Below, piece by piece: positions 35,076-46,676 of a stretch of DNA of 64,000 nt. Every line of letters begins with the position of its first letter. Position 1 is the stretch's first letter. The stretch lies in the NCBI GenBank assembly GCA_027922465.2, contig BQMF02000065.1, positions 186,001 to 250,000 on the forward strand, in the 5' to 3' direction. The notes below the pieces were generated by a model. The model did no database searches. It worked only from the letters and a program-made list of their open reading frames with translations, and had not been told where the DNA came from. The position numbers and the translations under genes were made by a program. This DNA is from Turritopsis dohrnii. Lineage: Eukaryota; Cnidaria; Hydrozoa; Anthoathecata; Oceaniidae.

Positions 35076-35887
35076 TATATAAATATGATTTTGTACACTG
35101 TACAAGAACAGAAATTGTTTATTAATACCTTTTTTTATTGTTTTTATTTCTTTATTTAATGGAATAATGTTGGTGGAGTTTTGTTTTTAATCTAAAGTCA
35201 TATGAATCAAATTTATAAGGTTTGTGAATATATTTTTTGAATATTTTATAATAATGAAAACAAAAAAAGACTCACTCACTTGCAGGTGGTCGTCACAATT
35301 CTATGCAAACAGTCATACATAATTTGTATATGAATGTAAAATTATTGGAAAACTTAAAAAGTGTCACTAGACAAAAGAAAGTGTTTCCCTTGACATGCCC
35401 ACCAAACACTGTTTTTGCGCGCACGTGGTTAAGGATTTGTTTGTTATTTCAAAATATGGTGAAAAGTTTTCACTTTAAAAGTTTTTATTTTGCTGACTTT
35501 GAAAAGGACAACTGGAAACAAATAAAAAAACGCCTTGAAAATTACAAAATCGTTTTAGAAATTTTCTTAATGCATTTCTAGTGCCTTTTGTTTGGTAAAA
35601 TTCAAGAATTCTATTTTTCTTCCTGTTTCTTTGATGTTTTGATGGCTGGCGCATTGGTCAGTAATATGATGTTTTGATTTCGGTTTCACATTTTATTTAC
35701 AAGTTATTTTCTGCAGTCGAAGACGATGTGGATAGGATTTCACAGCAGTTGGTTACCTCTCTGTAGATCCTATTTTTCGTAGTTGTTAGAAATTTAAATA
35801 GAATTTATTTCGGAACTTTATGACTCACTTAGTAGCTAATTTTTTGGTAATAACTTAAGCTGATCGCCATATAATATTTCTTGTTTC
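35076..35887. other. 5' flank of MDP1, nothing recognised
   Basis: It contains an unassigned open frame (35303-35581) without a signature. Any MDP1 promoter or untranslated exon would lie here. Confidence 0.35.
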
Positions 35888-36400
35888 ATGATGGACAACC
35901 TAGACAGACTTCTTTCTGATGGTAAATTGTTGCCTCAGATGATCGTTGTTGATCTAGATTACACGATATGGCCTTTTTACTGTGCTGGTGTCAAACTGCC
36001 ATTGTATAGAAATAAAAGAAAAGATTTACTTGATAAAGATGGATTGATTCTGCAGACATTTAAATCTGCCACACTAATACTGAATAGGTTACATTGTAGA
36101 CAAATTACGTTAGCTGTGGCCTCAAGGACACCTTGTACAAATAATGCCCAAAGTCTACTTCAAGAATTTCACTTAGCAGGTCTATTCTGTTATTCAGCAA
36201 TATATCCTGGCTGTAAAAAAAGACATTTCGAACAGCTTCACCATGAAAGTGGAATTCCATTTCAAGATATGTTATTCTTTGATGACGAATTCCGAAATAT
36301 TACAGAAGTCCAAGAGCTAGGGGTTGCAACTCAACATGTAAGGAATGGATTGACCTTCAGAGAGGTAGTTGAAGGTATTATCAAGTTTCGTATCAGATGA
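35888..36400 (+). CDS. MDP1: magnesium-dependent phosphatase 1, single exon
   Basis: A 170-residue HAD-superfamily phosphatase of the MDP1 type, a small cytosolic Mg-dependent enzyme linked to dephosphorylation of phosphotyrosine or glycated-protein substrates. HAD motif I is 'VDLDYTIWPF' with nucleophile Asp22 and Asp24. Motif II is 'AVASRT' (76-81). The motif III lysine is at 110-111 and the acidic motif IV is 'FFDDE' (131-134). The family-typical W-P-F follows motif I. Length equals the usual ~165-180. Two adjacent ATGs open the frame; the first is used. There are no introns, whereas vertebrate MDP1 is multi-exon. No poly(A) tract or terminal duplication marks a retrocopy, and all motifs are intact. 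Confidence 0.93.
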   Translation: MMDNLDRLLSDGKLLPQMIVVDLDYTIWPFYCAGVKLPLYRNKRKDLLDKDGLILQTFKSATLILNRLHCRQITLAVASRTPCTNNAQSLLQEFHLAGLFCYSAIYPGCKKRHFEQLHHESGIPFQDMLFFDDEFRNITEVQELGVATQHVRNGLTFREVVEGIIKFRIR

Positions 36401-36837
36401 TGCCTGGGTAATATTTTATTTCTTGTTTTGATTTTGTTCATATTGGATCTATACTATAAAAGTTAATTAAAGAGACTTTTAAAGAGTAGTTAAGAAATTG
36501 CTTTTTATTCTTTTTGTTATAAAACCATGTTCACTGATTTTAATGTGCCTCGACAGAGCTTTTAATTTTGTAGAAAAGATCTATGAATGCACTGGTAAAT
36601 GCAATAATGAAGTGGTGAAGGCGTTATTTTTAATTGTATTGACTATAACCATTTTCATAGTTCAGGTTGGTAACTTTATTATAAATTTATTACAAATTTT
36701 GCCAGGAAAAGACAGATTTTTATTGTCAGAATAAGTTTTGTGGCATTGATTTGTAAAATCTTTAATTTGAAAAAGACATGGTCAAAGCATTGTTAGGACA
36801 TTTGGTTTTTATGTGGTAAATTTGTATTGGCTGTATA
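36401..36837. other. 3' flank of MDP1
   Basis: It includes ATTAAA near 36465 as a possible polyadenylation signal and an unassigned hydrophobic frame (36498-36734). Confidence 0.35.
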
Positions 36838-37171
36838 TGTGACAGTTTAAGAGAAAATCATAACAAGTGATATTACTGATAAATTAATCAGAATTTATCA
36901 GAAATTCATCAGTAATAATCAGTAATACTGATAAATAATCAGCAATTCGTTCGATTCACCAGTAATTCGTTCGATGAATCAGTAATACTGATAAATTACT
37001 GATTATTTATCAGTATTTACTGATTATTTTTTCAGTAATGACTGATTCATCGAACAACTTGCTGATAAAGCGAACGAATTACTGATTAAATCTATTGTTT
37101 TCTATTCAATAATTTACTGATAAATTTATCAGAAATTATCACTTGTTATGATTTTCCCTCAAAGCGTCACA
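36838..37171. mobile_element. 334-bp TA-flanked palindromic MITE
   Basis: Ends TGTGACAGTTTAAGAGAAAA and the inverted TTTTCCCTCAAAGCGTCACA, extending into ATCATAACAAGTGATA on both arms. TA is duplicated outside (36836-36837 and 37172-37173). The interior is dense in CTGATAAAT/ACTGATTATT palindromes, so nearly the whole element can fold. Non-coding. Confidence 0.8.
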
Positions 37172-37882
37172 TATGTACTATATAAATATATTGATGAGGT
37201 TACATTTCAAGCTTCATTTGTAATGCATATGGAGTTACTCATATATAATAATGATGGATGGCCAGGCCTAAATTCATGCTAGCAAAAGCACAGGTTTTTT
37301 TATAGTACTGTATTACTGTAAGTTATTTTTTCAATTTCATTATTGTGTCTTTTCACAATGATTTTATTTGTTTTTGTTATTTATAATAACTTTCTATACA
37401 GGATATACCAATAAGGTAATAGAAATTCTTTTAGTTCATGGGTCCTGTTGTTAAAATAGTATTTTATATCATAAATTAGTAAAATAAGTAAAACCTGATG
37501 TTACATATTTAACCATTTTGAAATAGTCTGTTTTTGTTTTGATGGAAAATGACAATGGAATCTTTTACAAATTATATATTAATTAGTGTGGGTTGACATT
37601 TTTTTCATACATTGAAATATTTTTCCTACCAACCAAGCTAGTAGAGGAAACAGGCTGGCTTGACAATTTAGATAAACACCTTACTAAGATACATCAACAT
37701 AGTAACATCTTTGCATTTGGTCAGGGAACCAAATGCCATATTTTGCTTAATAGAAACATTTGGTCAAGTCAGATATTTGCTGGACAAACCATGTATTTTG
37801 GGAATTCTTATTTATTGTAGAATATGAACTGAGGTAGAATATAGATTGTATAAAGAGCTATATGGTCAATTTTTAGTAATGG
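37172..37882. other. intergenic with one unassigned frame
   Basis: The frame at 37635-37817 reads 'LVEETGWLDNLDKHLTKIHQ' and ends after 'IFAGQTMYFGNSYLL'. Its composition is protein-like, but I recognise no domain and no clear splice partner. Confidence 0.35.
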
Positions 37883-38822
37883 ACCTATTTATTGCACTCC
37901 CTCAGAGCTCAAACATGTAATTTTCAACTAAGTTTTGCTTGTTAAAGTCATTTTTTTTTGCTTATTCTCAATATCTTTTGTTGCGTTGTGTTTTGTTTTA
38001 TTTGTGTTTACAACTAAAACTATTGAACTCTGTTGGTATTTTTTGTGAAAAATGTTTTTCTAAATATTGTGCCTTTCTTTGGATTTTCATGAAAAGATTC
38101 TCCCATTAGAATTTTATTTGTTGTATTTGTTTATTTAACATTGTATTTACACAAAATTTCTAAACTTTTTTCCAGCTTGCACTCTTTGTAAAAAATTGAT
38201 TGGAGGTAGTCTTTCTCCAGGTAAGGCCTTCTTCGTATTTAACTTGCACCAAAGTTCATTAGATGCATAAGTAGATGTCACTGCTGCATCATCATCTAAG
38301 GAGAAAGTGAGTTCATTATTGAAAGCTGTTTACAGAGTCAAACCTGACAGCAACTTACTAATTAGGGTTGAGCTGGAAAACAATACCATACAATATCCAG
38401 TCTTGAACCACAGCTCCTTCATGAAAAGAAGTTAAGCAGTTATTCTTTGCTTTTGATTCAACAAAGAAGCAATGCAATGCCTACTTTAAGGTACAATCAA
38501 AGAACTGTGAAAAGTATATATATATATGGCATTGGTTTCAATTTTACAATTACACCAAAAAATACGAAAATGCATCCAAACTGCGGAAAAAAACTCCAAA
38601 TAAAGTTGCAAAAGTTAGAAAAACTTTGACTATTTTCAAAAACGCTACTGCAGGAGTGCAGGGGAAAAATACTTCAAATGTTTTTGCCCTAAACGTGAGC
38701 TGAACATCTAAGTGAACAAAACACAACATAAGACACTAAGAATGAGCAAAAAGAACGACTCTAAGCAAGAGTTAATTGGAAATTTCATGTTTCAACTACA
38801 TGAGGGAGTGCAATAAATAGGT
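37883..38822 (+). mobile_element. 940-bp element with ~115-bp imperfect terminal inverted repeats
   Basis: The left end ACCTATTTATTGCACTCCCT and the inverted right end match over 22 bp. Similarity then continues for about 90 bp with mismatches and small gaps ('AAACATG', 'CTTGCTT', 'TGTTGTGTTTTG' on both arms). No unequivocal target duplication was found; TA just inside the outer three bases is one option. The interior carries the spliced coding fragment at 38176-38705. Confidence 0.75.
38176..38705 (+). pseudogene. unidentified spliced coding fragment inside the long-TIR element
   Basis: A 45 bp exon (38176-38220, acceptor TTTTTTCCAG, donor GTAAGG) encodes 'CTLCKKLIGGSLSP' with a CxxC pair. 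A 54 bp intron joins it in phase to 38275 onward (D-VTAASSSKEKVSSLLKAV, then 'KPDSNLLIRVELENNTIQYP'). A stop at about 38432 is preceded by a +1 frame change. The new frame then runs 88 codons without a stop (from 'QLFFAFDSTKKQCN' to 'GVQGKNTSNVFALNVS'). No upstream exon or start is seen, so this is a partial gene. I do not recognise the protein; it may be a transposase fragment or captured host sequence. Confidence 0.5.
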
Positions 38823-39007
38823 TTATACTGACTCCTCCATATTGTGCAATAAATGAGGATTCCAAAAACTTTTCTGGTAAATGTTTGACCAAGTTGTTGG
38901 GAATAATCTGCAATATTTTTTATGTTGCTTCTTATCAAATCTGACAAAAGATTTGTTTTTTTTTAAAATAAATTATATATAATTTTAGTTCAGTTGAAAG
39001 CAAAAAC

Positions 39008-39730
39008 ATGGACTTACCAGATGAAATGAATGAAAAATTACGTGAAGTCTGTTGTACCGGCAAGACTGATGCGGTGCTCAGTTTGCTTGATAACGGTGCT
39101 GATGTAAACTCACAAAACAAAGTCAATGGCTGGACATGCCTCCATTGGGCTGCAAAACGTGGACACACTTCCCTTATACCTATACTTTTGGAACGTGGTG
39201 CCAATGTCGATGTTGAAAACTTTAAGAGGGAGCGTGCTTCTGATTTGGCATATAACAATGATATACGAAACATGTTAGAAAAGAGCGATTGTAATAGAAT
39301 TAGTTATAACACTGATGATAAACATTCATTTCAGCCAATTGCTGCTGGCAAATCTCATTTTGTCCCGAATTATCTAAAACATCCTTTATTCCCTTACACT
39401 TACAAAGAACCTACTCTGGTTGGTAAAATTAACACGTTTTCAAGTCATTATAATGGTAGCTCCACTGTTAACTCCGAACTTGTGCTGAAAGTACGGAATG
39501 GCTCATCCCAAGAGAAGGATTTTATTGAAATTGAACTTGACAAATCAAATTTGACCTTTCAACATTTAATGGATGTTTGTTGCAATGAATTGCAAATCAA
39601 TGTTTCCATGGTGACAAAAGTGCGCAAGCTACCGAATACGATCATTCGAAAAGATAAAGATGTGAGGAGACTTGTAGATTTTCAAGAAATTGAATTATTA
39701 TCGCAAGAGGATTGTATTCTACAAATATAG
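39008..39730 (+). CDS. ANKRD40: ankyrin repeat domain-containing protein 40, single exon
   Basis: A 240-residue frame. Two ankyrin repeats occupy about residues 7-70: 'AVLSLLDNGADVNSQN', then 'GWTCLHWAAKRGHTSLIPIL' and 'LLERGANVDVEN'. A low-complexity linker follows. The conserved C-terminal domain (about 155-240) ends with 'RKLPNTIIRKDKDVRRLVDF', the most diagnostic block of ANKRD40. Human ANKRD40 is longer (about 368 residues), mainly in the linker. Ankyrin repeats imply protein binding; the function of the conserved tail is not established. The gene is intronless here, with no poly(A) tract or inactivating change. Confidence 0.92.
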   Translation: MDLPDEMNEKLREVCCTGKTDAVLSLLDNGADVNSQNKVNGWTCLHWAAKRGHTSLIPILLERGANVDVENFKRERASDLAYNNDIRNMLEKSDCNRISYNTDDKHSFQPIAAGKSHFVPNYLKHPLFPYTYKEPTLVGKINTFSSHYNGSSTVNSELVLKVRNGSSQEKDFIEIELDKSNLTFQHLMDVCCNELQINVSMVTKVRKLPNTIIRKDKDVRRLVDFQEIELLSQEDCILQI

Positions 39731-41488
39731 AGATTTATCATAGCAACTAATATATCTTAACGGAAGAAATTGCTTGCGGAAGAAATTTGTACGGAACTTT
39801 TTTTTTTGCGGATTTCACTTAAATTTTTCGAAATTTTTCACCCTAAAGAATTGATTTTTCACTTTGCATGTAAATGAAAGTCTCGTCTTTACGAATCGTT
39901 TGGAAAATGAAAAAGGGAGTTGAAAAAGGAAAGAAGTCGAGGTTATTGAACATCTAGGGACTTATTTATTACTCCTCCTCAATAACAATACAACCCAGGA
40001 ACTCAATTAGGTGTTTCCCAACTTTCGATTTTACTAAATTTCTTGCATCTGCAAATATTTCTTTCGCAAACAATTTGTTCCCATAAAGTATCTTGCGGAT
40101 GGTTGTAATGTTTGCTTATTACATCTAGAAAAGTTTCTGGATTAAGAAGACAGTCAGTTACTTGCTGCCAGCTCTGTATTTTATTGACATAGTTTTTGAA
40201 AGATGTAGAAAGACAACTAGAAACTCCAGAATCTACTTTGATAACGTCAGTCAGAGATGATGTTTGTGTAATTTACAGACCAAGACCTTTGTGTAGGTCT
40301 ATAATATGTACCATGGATAGATCCCCAAACCCGGGCTTTGTAATTCCTTGTAACTTTTGATCGTTATATTGAGTAGACCTAGATCATTATAAACCTGTTC
40401 TACGTAAAGTATTTTAGTGAAAGAAAATTTCTTGTTTGAAATATTTGTGGGCAAAAAAAGTAGTCCTTTTTAAAAATTTCGAGTTACCAATATTCTATTA
40501 AGAGCTTATTTATTTCGACTTTTTACGCTTGATTTTTGGTCAAAACTTTTGATGTCCGAAATACAGCATTTTTGTAACTTGTGGTTTGTCAGACCTACAG
40601 ACACGTGACATGCATGAAAACCAGAATTATGCAGTTAGTGATTGACAGTTCTGGCTTGTCAAAAAATGTGGTGTGATTGAAAACGAGGCGATGTTGGACA
40701 CACAGTTTGACGTCAGACCAACGTTTGAACTGAAATTCAAGCTGTATAATCAGCAACCTCTTACTGTTGGTTTGTTTTGTTTTGATGAGATGTATGTATC
40801 TGCAATGTTTATTACCCCAGCGGCTTGATGTCATCCTTTTGAAAGCCCTCAACTACACTTACGTCAATGAAAGCAAGTGAAGGAAGAACTCGTAAATAAT
40901 AACATGATAAACAAAACGGAATATTTTGCCAACTCGTCCCCAGCATCAAAACGAGGCTGAATGAATAGTTTGACGAAATATTGTCGTCTTAACTGATACT
41001 AAGCATAGGTGTTTTTTTTTATTGGTCTTAATAGCTTGCTCTTACTATTCTTCATCGATTATTAATTAAGATGGTTTGCGTGTCGTGTTGAATGTTTATC
41101 ACACCTACAAGCATGTAGAATTGATCACAGAAAAGCTGATATGGTCATCAACTTTAAGATGGATGTTTTAATGTATTACATAATAGAAATACAATACGTA
41201 ACTTGTATTGCTATGAACGCGGAAGGAATCTCGATCACATCTTGTTAATACCGCCCTTAAAAGCAGGTAAATAGCGCCCTTAATCATATGCAAGTCGTGT
41301 AAACGAACTATCGAGAAAAAAATCTTCAGTTACTGCATATTATTGTCAGTCTTTTTACTTCAAAAGCCTCTGAAGTCAAATTCTATAAAGCTTATAATGA
41401 AATATATTAGAATTAAGTAAAATTTGTAAAATCTTAATTTCAACTTTAAAAAATAACGCCGATTATTTGAGAAATTTCCATTTTTTTG
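39731..41488. other. intergenic, nothing recognised
   Basis: AT-rich. Near 41250-41285 'TTAATACCGCCC' and 'AAATAGCGCCC' resemble the subterminal words of the TACCGTAT-type transposons, without a complete element. Confidence 0.35.
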
Positions 41489-41592
41489 GCCCTTTTTACG
41501 CCGGCCCTTTTTACGCCAACCCTTTTTACGCCGGCCCTTTTAACGCCGTGCACCAAAATTAACGCCACATTAGGGCCGGCGTAAAAAGGGCC
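41489..41592. repeat. 104-bp foldback, GGCCCTTTTTACGCCGGCCC
   Basis: The left end GGCCCTTTTTACGCCGGCCC is exactly complemented by the right end GGGCCGGCGTAAAAAGGGCC. Between them are direct repeats of 'CCTTTTTACGCC' and TTAACGCC. It is compact and highly palindromic, probably a miniature element. Confidence 0.8.
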
Positions 41593-42990
41593 GATAAGGT
41601 AGCTGAAGATTTTCCTCTCTCTAAACTCAGTCCATTTACAGAGAAAGACTCAAGTATGTGAGTAAGTGGCTTCCTACTCGTTAGCTTCTATCCTTTGAAG
41701 CTAGTCCTTTCGGCTGCAGACTTTCCAAGTGGATAGTCGAGGTGCTGTCAGAGGTAACACAGTAGGCCAGTTGATCAATATAAAGTTGGCCAATCTTAAT
41801 GAAACGACAGTGTTTTATCAGTCGATGACTCCTATAACTTTTTGTAACAACAGCTTATTAAGAATTGAGCTCAAATATATCCTTTATACAAATGTCGATA
41901 ACCCTAACCCTAACCCACAACAGCATGCCCGTGTTCTGGCAACATAATAGAATACACGCTTTTTTATAAGGAACCTATTTTCGCTCTGAGCCTGGTGAGC
42001 CTCATGGTAATGAATTCCTTATGTTTTATTCTTCTGCTAAATTTCTATTTTCTCACTTTTGTATGTACGCACATACCTGATTGATAAACTTCCTATAGTT
42101 ATGTTTATTCACAATTTTCGATTGTTTATTTCAGAAAGTTGTAAGTTTGGTAATATTTACATGTTACAGGGATATTAATAACGATCGATTATCGTTTGGA
42201 ATATACCGTGTATCAAAAGTAGTGGATATTTTTTTAATCATACACATTCTGTTATTCAAAATACTTTCAAAATACTGCAGACTTTTATATCATGTTCTTT
42301 TTGTTTTTGAAAGGCGAGACAACCAAATAATCGCTCGACTATCAGCGTGTGAATGTGTCGATAAACATACCCTGAAAAACGATGGTAATAAAATAAAAAA
42401 ACACATTCTGTTTCGTCCAATGAATATCAAATATTTTAGTTCACCCTCGAGCCCAGATTTCCTTGTCTTTCCGATATTCGATATAGGTAAAGAAAACCTA
42501 AGAGCGAGCTTGCTGCCAGTATTGTCGAGATTTAAATCACTTTGAACACATCTTCACAAAACAAAGAGTAAAAAATCATACACAGTAATTAATTCCTTCT
42601 TCTATTCAGGTTTTTATTTACATCAAGTCTCGTCAGCAATTTGCTGTTATCGTATTCTTTCCTTCTTTTCATAATGACTGCCAAACGTTCTCCTTTTACA
42701 ATTTATTTACAAAACCTTTATCCTAAATCCATAATCTTTTCTTTTTTTGGTTTCGAAGAAGAAGAGTACTTCGTTTCCACTCCTCGTCATTATATCGTCA
42801 TTCTTACGTCACAGTTGTCGTGTCATACATGGGATGCATGAATTCACTTCTAAGTGGTCGGAGTTTGGGGTCGTTGTGTCGGCGAAGTCTAAGTTTTAGA
42901 CTACGCTACATCTCGTCTAACTTTCTATTTTTATCTAATGCCTAAAATCTATTACGTAATACGAAATCATAGTGGATATTTTTATATCGA
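41593..42990. other. 3' flank of the TGF-beta gene and intergenic
   Basis: Frames at 42147-42545 and 42641-42841 have no signature. Three TAACCC units at about 41899-41916 are isolated. Confidence 0.35.
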
Positions 42991-44504
42991 CTATGATCCA
43001 GTACACTTGCAATCCTCAGCCATGAAGTTTTCAATTTCTTTATCAAAGAGAGTTTTGTCTTTGCTCATGTACATTACGCGTAATCCGCGAAGCCTTGTGG
43101 GTACACAGCATCCACCGGAAGAATTCTTATCAAGCATTGATACTAGTTTACCATATAAGGATGTTTTGGTGCTGTTACATTTCCCTGAACAATAATTATA
43201 TCTAAATCTTTTTGGTGAGTGAAACCACGAGTCCCACTTTAATTCTTTTGTGGTTAGATCTCTAAACTTCATGCAACACCCATCATTGTTCTCTTCACAC
43301 TTGCTATCCCGCTTCTTTCGTTTGTTAGGAGTGTATTCAACGTGGAGATGAGTTCTATCGGCTACCGGCAAAGTGGTACCAGTCATGCGAAGAACATAGT
43401 TTTTGTTATTTGGAGATGAACGTTTATCCAGCCACTTCATGAGGTCTTTTGTTACAACTTTGGCGTTCCATTGTGGCTGAATGACGTTAAATTTCGCTAT
43501 TGTTTTTCCATTTCGCGTAATAAGGACAGGTCCCGTTGCTTTTTTGTCGAAAAATAAATTCAACTTTGCCGAAACGATCTTTTTGTTCAGAAATTCGTTG
43601 ATTTTGAATGCTAGCTTACCTTTTTCTAAAAATAGAAAATGGAAAAGATGAGAAGCAACTTTTAATGTCAAGCCACTCGACCTTTGATCTTAGAAATTCG
43701 ATTTCAACATATCCCAATTCCAGTCTCACAAATGAAAACAAATTATACAAAAAGAAAATTATTTATTTATTTATTTATTTATTTTTTTATATATGCAAGT
43801 AGACTTTCAAAATCATTATAAGATAGCGCAGTCCAAGACGTCCCACCGTCTACCACAATCTCTGATAGTCTAGTGGTACTGAACAACGGCCAAAAGAATG
43901 TCTTGTTTCAAATAGGATTTAATTTACTGAGCAAAATAGACATGATTAAGGCCCAATCTTTGACCCAAGTAACTTTTGCTTTTCAATTCATTGAAGAGGG
44001 GAAAAGCACTGCTGTCCGATTTTCTTGATCCTTTATCAGTTGTCTATAGGGTAGGGTAGGGCATTGCAGTATTTTTTGTGCGTTTTTCATAGATTTGCAA
44101 GCAAGGAAGCAGAATGGAATAAGACAAAGATCATGTCACGAAATTGATTACTATGCGCGTCACGCTTGGCTTGTTCAATTTCTCTTTCATTTGGAAAGAT
44201 CACTTTTTCTGACAACATGAAATCGTTTCTTACCTGAACTTTCTGGTAAGATCTTTGTAATGACTGAAACGTCTTTATCATCCGACATCAAATGTTTGGT
44301 ATCCAACTGATCGATAACCGATCTGGGTATGTCTGTCAAACTAGCATGTGGCTCTGATCCCAAACCGAGTTTTTCAAGAATGATCTTCTTAATAACGTCG
44401 AGTTCCTCAGGACTGGCCGAATTAGCGAACGTTTGACCAAGGATAAATAATATTGTCACTGTCCACATAACACGCGAAAGCCATTGTTGTGCCATTGCAT
44501 CCAA
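42991..44504 (-). CDS. TGF-beta superfamily ligand precursor, TGF-beta/activin/myostatin-like
   Basis: Two coding exons, 44504-44234 and 43625-42991, join in phase (S-E-KGKLAF) through GT/AG sites to give 301 residues. Residues about 13-27 are a signal peptide. The prodomain has the typical first helix 'EELDVIKKIILEKLGL' and 'IVSAKLNLFF'. A furin site RKKR (193-196) precedes a 105-residue mature ligand. Nine cysteines (200, 207, 208, 236, 240, 263, 264, 296, 298) give the cystine knot plus the extra N-terminal pair of the TGF-beta/activin/myostatin branch. 'NYCSGKC' and 'GGCCVPT' are class hallmarks, and the terminal CKC is followed by three residues. The secreted dimer would signal through type I/II serine kinase receptors and Smad2/3-type effectors (inference from the branch). 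Exact orthology is not assigned. Confidence 0.93.
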
Positions 44505-46423
44505 AAAAATTTTTTTTAGTTTCTGAAATGGAAAAAAAACTTATTAACAACACATCACATTTCAAACACATAACTGGCTCTCCATCTGTTGTTGTCTGGA
44601 TGACTTACACTTTACTGTCAACTGCGATAAATCAATTGCACGTCAAGAAATTGACATCTTTTTATAAGATGATGGAAGAGTGGTGCACATTTACATAGTC
44701 ACGTGACCTGCTATCATGTCCTATCAAAATTGTAATCTGGTGCGGTATTTTAAGCCGGTTTGGTATTTAGTTTTACTATTGTCTGCCACGTATTTGGAGA
44801 TATCTACTTCAACACTTTATTAATCTTCGGTTTATTTTCGACAGATTTTCAGGAAAACATGATCCAATTTGCAACAAACCACTAACAAGCCGAGAGTACG
44901 GTTTGAACAGCCAATGCAAACGTATTACGAAATGATTGGTTTGCTGTCACAGAGTAACTTAAACTCGACACCAATTGGCTGCATAAGTAGATAAGGCACC
45001 ATTTACACGATGAATAGCATGACAAAAACAATTTCAAAAAAAGAATTTCTTGCCTGAACTTTCAAAGCGTTTTTAAATTTTTTAAGGTTAGCTGTATTGC
45101 GGTTGGAGGCTAGTTGTATTGCGATTGGAGGCCAGTTGTGGGTTTGTAGTTGTAAGTAAAGATCACGTCTTCATTGACAATTCTTCAATTTAAATTGACA
45201 GAGGTGGGATGCTTAGACCCTCCCCCTTTTTACAGATCTTTACTTTTCCTACATCTTTTCTTCTCCGATTCTTCTCCGATTCGGGTTTACGAAATAAACA
45301 GCAACGTTCACTATTTGCCAAGTGGGTAGGCTAGAACAGATTGCTTTTTGCATGGGATGAAATACAAATGGTAAGTTTTCTTTCCTTGAATTTTTGGAGC
45401 ATGCTTTGACAAAAATAATTTGATCTCACTAATCATGTCTAAGCGAAAGCATGTGTTAATATTTGAGTGACGTCACGTATCGTATTAAATTCACATTTGT
45501 CTACGCCCATTGGGAGGAGAAATAGCTTTTTATGAAAGGCATTGTGAAAAAAAAACTCTGAACATAAATGTCATTATTTGAAACCATTACGACAGACAAG
45601 TATCACGAAAGGATGTATTTTGACAATTCGTTATCAAGCTAAAAAGTTTTATGTTCTCAGGCTAGTCACGTTCTAAACAGTTTTAACTGGTGTAAGCAGT
45701 GTCTTATATGAGGCCAGTGTTAACGCCATTTTAATTATCAAAACATACATACTATTCAAGTCATGCGGGTATTATAAAACTACGTCTGGCCATGGTACTT
45801 GAAGTAAATCAGTTTTTTATCAGATCATGTTTTTTTTGGTAGTTTTTCTGTTAGTATTGATGACTAAACACTCTGGAACCTAGACTAAATGGAATCATAT
45901 TTCTAAGCTCCTTCTGTTTGCGAAAAAAAACATGGATGATATCATCGTTGCGATATCTTTCTTTGTCCTTTAACGAAGATCTGAAAAGCCACTCCACGTG
46001 TACTCTGAATTTTGATAACAGCCACATAAGAACTATTGTATTACGCTTAACATCCAGTGAAGAGAGCATATGCAAAGATGTGACCAGCTATGTGATTTTA
46101 ATGATGTTTAACTCCTAAGTGAAACTGCATCTGAGGAGGTCTGCATATTATCATCATAAACAACTTCTCAATAGATCAAAAAGTGCTGAATTGTCGACGA
46201 AAACATTTTTGACATAACTATTAACACATCGCCTAGTGTATATACAACATGTGTTTTCTGAAAACATCCTCCCACGTTTGTTAGAGGACTTGTATCGTTC
46301 TTGACGATCAGGTGTCTCACGTAACACACAATATACAAAACAAGATGATAGTGCGCTATGATAGTTCCCCGTCCGTCCCCTTCATCCCTCTTTAAGCCAT
46401 ATATGTTAATACGTAACATCTAG
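44505..46423. other. 5' flank of the TGF-beta gene and intergenic
   Basis: A direct repeat 'TTGCGGTTGGAGGC'/'TTGCGATTGGAGGC' occurs near 45100-45130. No other gene or element is supported. Confidence 0.35.
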
Positions 46424-46676
46424 TGAAGCAATTCTTAAATTGCTTGGTGCCGACATCACATCTGGCAAGAATAGAAAATGTTGTGAAAAATGTAAAAAAC
46501 AAAATGATGGAATGGATAAAGCCCCATTTGACGAAATTGAGAAATGCAGTACTGATTATAGTCTACTCATCCAATCAGTCCTATTCCGAGTCTAAAATTT
46601 CTCTCATCTTCAATATTATTCGACGAATATGAGAAGAGTGTTATTACGTGACGAAACAGTAGCTGCAGAATGTGGT
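46424..46676 (+). pseudogene. candidate cysteine-rich exon with in-frame stop
   Basis: After an acceptor (AACATCTAG) one frame reads 'EAILKLLGADITSGKNRKCC', then 'EKCKKQNDGMDKAPFDEIEK' and 'CSTDYSLLIQSVLFRV'. TAA follows at 46593, yet the same frame continues sensibly to 'RRVLLRDETVAAECG' and TGA. Cysteine density suggests a secreted or extracellular module; I cannot assign a family. It is either a terminal exon ending at the TAA or a decayed exon. Confidence 0.35.

Noticed and set aside
41899..41916. Telomere-like TAACCC repeats
   Set aside because: Only three units within unique sequence; too short for a telomere or interstitial array.
45354..45380. ATG followed directly by a GTAAGT donor as a first exon
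   Set aside because: No downstream exon joins it without an immediate stop.
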